Below are positions 56,726 through 64,000 of a DNA stretch of 64,000 nt, one piece after another. The notes under the pieces are model-generated. The model searched no databases, was not told the origin of the DNA, and worked only from the letters and a program-made list of their open reading frames with translations. The stretch is from positions 17,674-81,673 of the forward strand of contig JAQNDB010000482.1 of assembly GCA_029204045.2 (NCBI GenBank). The letters are read 5' to 3'. Positions within the stretch are counted from its first letter, which is position 1. The number at the start of each line of letters is the position of its first letter. The translations under genes and the position numbers were made by a program. This stretch comes from Tillandsia leiboldiana. Its lineage: Eukaryota; Streptophyta; Magnoliopsida; Poales; Bromeliaceae.

Positions 56726-59700
56726 TGTAGTGTACTGGTTTTCCCATGCAACTTTCCGGTGAATCCACTGTGTAGAACACCTAGTGTTGGTGTCTGGCCC
56801 ATGGTGCATCGAGGGGATGCCACAGATGGACCTCGTGAGACTTGGATAGATGATTTGGCCTTCGGCTGTGATTGCCGAATTTTAGAAAAGGTTTTGGGCC
56901 AATCTGAGGTTGGATTTGGATTCAGCGCGGAAAAACGCTTGAAAACGGCTATTTGCTTGTTGAATTTGGAGTCCGGATGACCAAATGCGGGCTTCCGGAA
57001 GTTTTGGGGGATTTTCGGTGCATGGGGGTGACACGTGGACCGGCCCGAGCCACGTGGCGGCCTCTTATTGGCCGGCTCACGCAGCTGGGTCCACGGAGAG
57101 TGGCGCGGCGGTGCATGGACCGCGGGCGGGGTGGACGCGTGGCGTGCTCTGGTAGGCGGGCGCACGCGGCACGGCTCATTGGATTTGCGGGATTGCGGTG
57201 GACAGGGCGCATGGCACGTGGCGGCTCCGGATTCGTCGAGTCCACGTGGGCGCGGTCCACGGGTGCGCGGGGGGAGGGCGCCTCGGTACTGTGCGCGCAC
57301 TGTGCGCGCACAGTGGCGCAGGCGGGGCGGTCGGCCGCACTCGAGTGCGACACGCGTCGCCTCGAGATTGGGCGGCCGTACCTACCCCGCTGACTGCGTG
57401 GGAGACGCGTTGCGTGTCGCGGGCGCGGGGATCCGATGTCCCCTGTTTCGGGGGCTACGTGGCGGTCCCTGGCGTTTCCCGGGCGCGTCGGACGGGGGGT
57501 ATGCAACCCGGTTTCCGGGCGCAGTGCGCCCGGAAACCGCGCCCGAAAACCCAGCCCATTAAGCAATGGGCTGGGCCTATAAATAGCCTCCCCTTTCTTT
57601 CTTTGGGCTTTTTGGACTTCTTTTCACTGGCCGCCTTCACAGAAGTTCCTCCTCCCTCAGTGCTCGACCCTTTGGAGAAGTTTGAAGATTTTTGGAGGCA
57701 CGCTTCCCGAGGTTCACCATTTTACGGCGCGGCGCGACGCTTGTTCTCCGGCGATCCTCTTCGCCCCCTTTTCAGTGTTTGGACTCCTCCGACCCACCCC
57801 GACCTCGGAATTCGCCGATTCTTGCGCCGTTGGACTCACGACAGGTAGGGCTTCAACTCCTGTGTTTTATGGTTCCTTCGATTTCCATGCTGATCTTGGA
57901 GTTTTCTTAGCACCCATTTGGACCCTTTTTCTTCGCGGACTTTTGGGACAGCACCGCAGTGTTCTTGCCATATCTTTTCGCTCAGGGCGTCGGAACAAGG
58001 TGATCAAAAGGCAATTTTCATCTACGCTTCGCAAGGAGTCTCCTGGAGTTTTCTCGGATTTTTCTGAATTTTACTCGAGGGTGAGAATCTCCTTTCTCTG
58101 TGGTTCCTTGTTACAGGAATTTAGTGCAGTTTGGATTTGGGGTGTACCCCTTCTCGGATTTTTATCTCAGCGTAGGAAACTCCAAATTGGGCGTGCAGGT
58201 ATTCGTTTCGACGGGCTCGTCGCAAGGATCGCGCTAGTATTTTCCTTGGATTTTTCTGGACATTATTCGCAGGTGAAAATTAGTGAATTGTGGACTGCTG
58301 GTTTGGGGGACAGATTCTGGAATTGTGGATGTTAAGCTTATGTATTTTTCCTTTGGGGTATTTTGTACAGATTGGTGGTGTGTTTGGACTGGTCTTGGAC
58401 TTCGCCTTTGGAAATTTGGAATAGCGCTTGAGGTGGGTGATGTTTGTGAACCTCCTACTTGTGAATGTCACTAGGCCTATTAGAATGCTTCGATCATGTG
58501 TTATTAAATGTGAATGTATCTAGCATGCTTGTATGAGATTATGGTTCATTTGTTAATACTTGCCTTGTTAGCAAGCTACAAGTTAGTAAGTGATGTTTCC
58601 ATGTTTAGATATGCAATTAATTAGTGGAATGAATGCTATAGCCACATCATAATACAAGTTAAGGGAAGGGTTGGATATGTGGTTAGAATGAATGTTGTAT
58701 AAGGGATATTGCTAGTAAATTGTGCATCTAAAATGTATTAAGTATCATATATCTTACCGCATGTACATCGGGATTACCCAAACACTTAATGTTGCATATG
58801 TTTGAATAATTGGAGTAATTATAGCAAATAAAGGACCTTGCATGCTTGAATGGTCATCTAGCTAAGCCATCTTTTTCTGCTACACAAACATATGGAATTG
58901 ACTTAGGAGAAACCATGCTTTTATTCGGTTCTCCTGTCGTCTAGTCTTAGGGGATTGTGTAGTCAGATGTTCAGAGTTGGGACAGTCGGGGATCGAGGTT
59001 TGGGTGTTGCGGCGACCGCGGACTGTGGGCGGTTGACCGGATTATTATTATTATTATTATTACTTTTGCATCGGATTGGAGGTAGGGGATCGAGTTTCCC
59101 CTTTAGTGGATGGGTTTTTCCCACTTGGATCTGGTCGTGACCCGTCTGCTATTTATGGTACTGATGATACTAGTGACTGTGATACTATGCTCGTGTGGGG
59201 TCGCTCCCCTCGAGTGCCACTCCGGAGTTGGATTTCGACCGTGTTGGGTGCCGGTCAGGCCGTGTTGGGTGCCGGCTAGACCGTGTTGGGTTCCGGTCTA
59301 TTTTGGACAGGGAGATACTGAGTTGTGAGGTTGACAGCAGAGCAGGCAAAGTAGTACAGTGTTCACTGGTGTTTTGATTGTGTTGGTCAGTCAGTCCTTA
59401 CGTTCTGGTGCTTGCCTTTAGCCATTCTCTAGCAGACATCGTAGAGGCATGTTAGTGGTAGCTTTGCATCAATAGAGTACTTGTAGCTTACCACCTTTGT
59501 TTCATTTTCTTCGCCCTGATAGTCCTAGTGGGCATGTCTGAGTGTGAGGTCTACCCACTAGGGAGGCTACTGTTTTTATAGTAGTTCTCACCCCCCCACT
59601 GTTTTCTCTCTTTTCTGTTCCCCTTTGTTTTGCAGAGTTCTCTGCGGGAGTTGCGGGACCCTCTTCCCTGGACCGAGGTAAGAGGATCGCTGACTAGATA

Positions 59701-60038
59701 GCCACTGCCCGAGTTCGAGTTTTTGATAGTTTTGATGTATCCCCTGTACACTCAGACGGTTGTATTTTCCTTTTATTTTGGGTCTGGCTGCGGCCAGCTG
59801 GTTGTATATATTTCGTGAGCTGGGAGTAGACACTTGTATATTTTGAGAGCTTACTGTACTTTCCTTTCCAGTATTTGTCTGAGTTGTATTAGTTTTAGTT
59901 TAGCTCTGTTTTATGCTCCTTATTACTTGTTTTATATCTGAGCAGGTTATCAGCGCTTCGTGTACACGGAAAATTCCGTGTGCACGGCGGATCTGTGGAC
60001 GGCCCGGGTTCTGGTTTACACCGGGGCGTGACACGAAC
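56721..60038 (+). mobile_element. Solo family T LTR (3308 bp) in copia gag, TSD CGAAC
   Basis: The LTR runs from TGTAGTGTACTGGTTTTCCC at 56726 to ACCGGGGCGTGACA at 60033, flanked by CGAAC at 56721-56725 and 60034-60038. It is the same family as the T element whose 3' LTR hosts this copia, so the family has inserted into sequence nested within itself. It contains four CACGTG sites, a TATA box (57578-57584), GGCGCGGCGCGACGC after it (near 57727), CAGGTAGGGCTTC (57842) and an (ATT)7 run near 59041-59063. Confidence 0.92.
57032..57584 (+). promoter_or_regulatory. LTR promoter: four G-boxes and a TATA box
   Basis: CACGTG at 57032, 57051, 57215 and 57243, a CTACGTGG word at 57456, then TATAAAT at 57578-57584. 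Same plan as the other LTRs. Confidence 0.6.
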
Positions 60039-61806
60039 TCAACGAATCAAAAGACACATCAAGTCAATGGAGTTCACTCAAACCACCAAAGGTCCGAGCC
60101 ACAACATCAATCATACAAGTGGATCACTGCGAGGCAAAGACTAAGGTGGATCAACAGTCAAAGCTATCATCTCCCACACCACAATGTAATCAAGACAACC
60201 CAAATTCGACAATTTTGGATTCGGGAAAGGTGATATCTTTCCTTGTCTTAAGTTCTAAATAGCTGATGACTGTATGTAATGCTTTGATTGGTTTTCCTTT
60301 CATATTTTTCGAATCTCTGCATTACATGTTTTCAATGCTCTTCGTTTTTATATTTTTTTTAAACAAAAGGATTTTAACGAACAAGTGCATTGAATAAAAA
60401 GGGTTTCTTTTCACTTTCAATCACTCCAATTTAATTTTATTTGAATTATCAACTTTACTCCATATCACTAATTCTTGAAGATATTTCATTATAGGGAGTT
60501 TTTGATAATTATATCATCAAATTTTAGAAATCATGTGTGATCTGTAGATGATTATTCTATCTCGGTTATGTGAATTCATTGTGATAAACGTGAGACAACC
60601 GATAGACTAAAATTTGGGATTTAATTCTTTCACGTAAGAGATTGCATTCTTACAAGGGTAAATAAATGAATTGTAAAAGATGTGGAAAGAGTTACATCCG
60701 AAAGGAGTGTGAAAACTACCACCACATGTTGGAAAAGTTGCCACATGTTTTGGATGCTTGAAAATTATTTTATGAAATTTTGTTTAGTTGAAGCATTCGG
60801 AGATTCATATTCAAAGTTCTTATATTCTGAACAATCTCCTGGTTGGTATAAGGTGGGATAGTTGAAAGATGCTCAAAGAGCCACCCTTAGGTATTTTAGT
60901 GCTTATCTCAAATTTGAAAGGGTAAGAAATCAAATTGATGTCATTTGGAAATCTCTGTAAGTCATCTTTGTACATCCGTTACATCTTGATAGACTTTGGA
61001 TCTCAAGATTATTTTTGATGACTTGTGTTTGACGTATATAATGTGAAAAACGGTTTATAATGTTTTATCTTTGTTTTTCATGATTTCGGAGTAAATCTTT
61101 TTAATTTTTGTGAAATTAATTGGATTGAATGACATCTATGTGATCTCATATTATTCTCAAGCACTTAAATTGTTTTCTTGATGGAATACAAATCGGTAAT
61201 TCAAATATTTCAAAATCTGGATTTGTTTCAAGAAATTATTTGATTTTTGCGTTCGAGTACCGGTACGCAATCTATGTTTTTGTTATATACCGGAACTGAG
61301 CTTTTATCTCTCTTTCACTATGGACTAATGCTGTTAGTGATTTCCTTTTGTCTAGTATGTTCACTGTTTGACAATTTGTGACAAAAAGGGGAGAAGAGAA
61401 ATAGGGGAGAAGAGAGAAATAGACAGAGATGAGATCATCGAGATAGGGGGAGACGGAGATGAGATCATCGAGAAAAAGAAAGGAGATGAGAAAAAGGAGC
61501 CGAAAAACAAAAGAACCAAAAGGACGAATCAAATGTAGGATTTACATTTAATTTCTAACGACTGACTTTTGATTTGTTTGGAGTTTTGTTTTTGCAGGAT
61601 CTACATCACTTTAAGACTCCAAGTCCTAAGTCATAGAGTTTGTTCTAAGACTGGTTCAAATGTATTTTTGTTTATTGGATCTTTCACGCAAAGAAAGTCA
61701 ATGTTTTGGTGATGACATTGAGTTTCGATTTTTTGGTTTAAGATGAGTGACTTGAGCGCTTTTATGTATTTTTGGGTTTTGTCACGAAATTGCCAAAGGG
61801 GGAGAT
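60034..61806 (+). mobile_element. Copia internal 3' region with gag tail and PPT
   Basis: The gag tail continues to about 60260, broken here by a single-base loss near 60143 that arm A does not have. The rest is AT-rich and non-coding, with no pol motif in either copy. A double GATGAGATCATCGAG repeat lies near 61425-61475. The PPT AAAGGGGGAGAT (61795-61806) adjoins the 3' LTR. Confidence 0.8.
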
Positions 61807-63199
61807 TGTTACGGCATTTTGGTGTTGGCATATTTCGTGAGTCAAGTCAGTGAGTTGAGTCGGAGTCTTAAAGGGATCAAATTGTCAATCAGCAATCAAA
61901 GACTTAGAGAAGATTCAACAAGAGCTCAAGTTGACACTCAGTGTCTTGAGTCTTGAAGATTGAAGTTGAAGAATTGTGGATCAGTTACATCAATCTCAAG
62001 AAGAAAGTATTCAAAAGGATCAGGTATGTTTAACTAAATAATTTTGGTGATCCGAATACTTTCTTATAGTGTAGAAACACTTGGATGAATTTTAATTGCA
62101 TAAAAATCAAAAACTGGACATGGGACATGTTCAGGATCCGGATCAGACAGTCCAATCCGGATCCCGAAGGGTGCTTGTTCATTGGCAAATCCGATCCGGA
62201 TCAAAGGTCATTTCGATCCGGATCCCGAACATGGGTTTTTGCTGAATACATGAACGATCCGGATCGGGCATTTCAATCCGGATCCCGAACCCTGTTTTTC
62301 TGGAATCGTCAATCTCGTTACGACGATCCGGATCGCAGTAAATCCGATCCGGATCGCCGTCCTGAAAATTTCCAGATAAGGTAAGTTTTTGATTCTTATC
62401 TCTTTCCAAAGGTTTCTAAACTATAAATAGACATTTAGGGTTTCTCAAAAACGTGGGGAGCACGGCCGATCAATTTATAAAACACTTGAGAGCAACCCTA
62501 GAGGCTAGGTTTTTATCGTTCTTCTTTATAGCCTCTTTTAGGTCAATTCGACGGTTCTTTCAAGAACATATCTTTTGTCGAATTGATCTAATCTTTGCTT
62601 AGAGATTTTTCCCATGGATCTTCATTGATAATCTAAGCAAAGGATCACCATCGAAGTCAATATTCTTATCGACTGAGTTTGCGTCGTGGATTCGACGTGG
62701 CATCGTGGATTCGGTGTGCTAAAGGCGTTTCGTGGATTCGAAACGTGTGCTCGTGGATTCGAGTGGCGTTCGTGGATTCGAACGTGTGCAGTGGACGTGC
62801 AATCGGTGGAGCGCGAGGTCCGAAGAAATTGAAGGAGGGGTTAAATCCGTGGAGACGGTAATCACCTTGTTATTCTTCTTTTCTTAGGGATTGTTATTGC
62901 GTGGATATCCAACCGGTCAGCGCAAGGTCCGAAGAAGCTGAAGGAGGGGTTGAGTCCGTGGAGTCGGTAATCACCTTGTTATTCTTCTATTCTTAGTGGA
63001 TTGTTATTGCGTGTTGGTCCCGTGGTTTTTCTCCTGGATTGGAGTTTCCACGTAAATCTCGGTGTGCTGTTTTTATTTTCCGCATTGGTTTTTATTTTGC
63101 ACTGAGATTTGGTTTTATAAGTATTACACCTATTCACCCCCCCTCTAGTTGTTTGATAGTACCTATTTAGATCCTTGTGGATCCTATAAAAAACCTACA
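61807..63199 (+). mobile_element. Copia 3' LTR (1393 bp)
   Basis: It matches 44000-45396 with scattered substitutions and small indels, including AAACCTACA in place of AAACCAACA at the end. The hairpin array is at 62682-62784 and the ATCCGGAT array near 62133-62360. The two LTRs are less alike than the two L LTRs, so the copia is the older insertion, as nesting also requires. Confidence 0.9.
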
Positions 63200-64000
63200 A
63201 CTTGTTCAGACTTGATTTTCACCTCGTTGAGGTTGCTCCCCTTGAGTGCCACTCCGAGTGTGTGTACTTGTACCGTGCCAGTGTCAGGAGCCGTCTGTTG
63301 CCTTTTGTGATGGTAACGTGTCGGTCAGGAACCTGGTCTGCACCCCGCAGCTGAGTTGTGATTAGTAGGCAGCAGGTATTAACCGGTGTTCATTGGTTTA
63401 GATTGAGGCTAACCCTGGCAGGCAGTTTATATTCCTGATGCATCTTTAGCTATCTTTTTAGCTGGGCATGAGAGGCATATTAGTGGTGCTTTTATCCAGT
63501 AGTCATCCTAGAGTTTTACGCACCTTTTATATAATTTTCCGCCTCTCGAGCCTAGTGCAAGTTCAGTAGAGGTTTACCCACAGGTGAGCTACTGTCGTTA
63601 TAGTAGTTCTCACCCCCACGCTTTCCTTTCTTTTCCCCTTTGTTTTTGCAGAGTCCTCGCAGGAGCTGCGGGACCCTCTTTTTCCCAGGACCGAGGTAAT
63701 AGGATCGTTGACTAAGTTGCTGCTTGGACCTGATACAGAGTTCAGTAGTTTTGGTGTATCCCCATTACACTCAGACGTTTGTATTTCCTTTTATTTTATT
63801 GTCGGCTTCGGCCAGCTGGATGATTTTTTTTTGTGAGCTGGTAGAGACACCTGTATATTTATAGGTTATTTGTTGTATCTTTCTTTCCAGTAGTTGTCTG
63901 AGATGGCACTAGTTCGTTTTACGTTGTTTGTATGCTCCTTTACTATATCTTTATATCTAGCAGGTGTACCAGCGCTTCGTGTACACGGAAATTCTATGTG
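63200..64000 (+). mobile_element. Family T 3' LTR, second part (cut by window end)
   Basis: Continuation of 41553-43999 after the copia. It matches the reverse complement of 19196-20058 and the end of the solo LTR 56726-60033. It stops at GGAAATTCTATGTG, about 50 bases short of the expected LTR end. Compared with arm A it has many single-base indels. Confidence 0.88.

Larger units (their letters stand above)
43995..63204 (+). mobile_element. Gag-only copia element (SIRE/Maximus-like) with nested insertions, TSD ACTTG
   Basis: The 5' LTR is 44000-45396 and the 3' LTR 61807-63199. ACTTG flanks are at 43995-43999 and 63200-63204, the PBS at 45398 and the PPT at 61793-61806. Removing the nested L element (46473-56020) and solo LTR (56726-60033) leaves about 6.3 kb. 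It encodes one long Gag and no protease, integrase or RT. It is inserted in the 3' LTR of the T element. SIRE-like placement rests on the Gag N-terminus (RPPLFDGTNYAYWKVRM) and the LTR end; it is not certain. Confidence 0.88.

Overview
The window is repeat-rich plant nuclear DNA. It is tiled almost end to end by nested long terminal repeat (LTR) retrotransposons, and I see no host protein gene, tRNA gene or rRNA gene locus. The plant assignment rests on three things: a Ty3 polyprotein ending in a chromodomain-like segment (Tekay-type chromovirus), a copia Gag with the CACCCCCC-CTCTAG LTR end of SIRE/Maximus-type elements, and a Cassandra-type TRIM whose LTRs carry a 5S rRNA-derived segment. 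I cannot name the species; a large-genome angiosperm is the safest statement.

Left part (1-19195), mostly minus-oriented. A diverged LTR (family X, 1-1912 plus 6325-7097) is split by a 4.4-kb solo LTR (1913-6324, TSD GGTTT). Then comes a tandem chain of one Ty3 family (Y): LTR fragments (7110-10071), a decayed internal region (10072-12692), a complete 4.1-kb LTR (12693-16802) with a PBS on one side and a PPT on the other, and a second decayed internal region (16803-19195). Both internal regions keep traces of gag, reverse transcriptase, RNase H and the integrase/chromodomain end.

Arm A (19196-33839) and arm B (about 49395-64000) are inverted copies of one nested stack. A Ty3 LTR (family T) was hit by a gag-only copia element. 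That copia was hit in gag by a 9.5-kb gag-only element (family L, 3.5-kb LTRs, two pairs of zinc knuckles) and by a solo T-type LTR. All target-site duplications match between the arms, so the stack was built once and then duplicated or assembled twice. Arm A ends at a 100-N gap (33840-33939), next to error-rich sequence, so contig misplacement is a serious possibility.

Middle part (33940-43999). This is the pol and 3' LTR of one Ty3 element (RT, RNase H, integrase, chromodomain), broken by frameshifts, two stop codons, a 4.1-kb solo LTR inside RT (TSD AAGTG) and a Cassandra-type TRIM inside RNase H (TSD TTTAC). Its 3' LTR starts at 41553, is interrupted by the copia stack (44000-63199, TSD ACTTG) and resumes to the window end.

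The most interesting signals lie in the LTRs. The copia leader has five consecutive hairpins with a constant TGGATT loop and changing but still paired stems. The same LTR has eight ATCCGGAT palindromes in four regularly spaced pairs upstream of its TATA box. The L LTR has three covarying stem-loops and a textbook 77-bp intron with a TACTAAC branch point. G-box (CACGTG) clusters sit upstream of the TATA box in each Ty3 LTR I examined.
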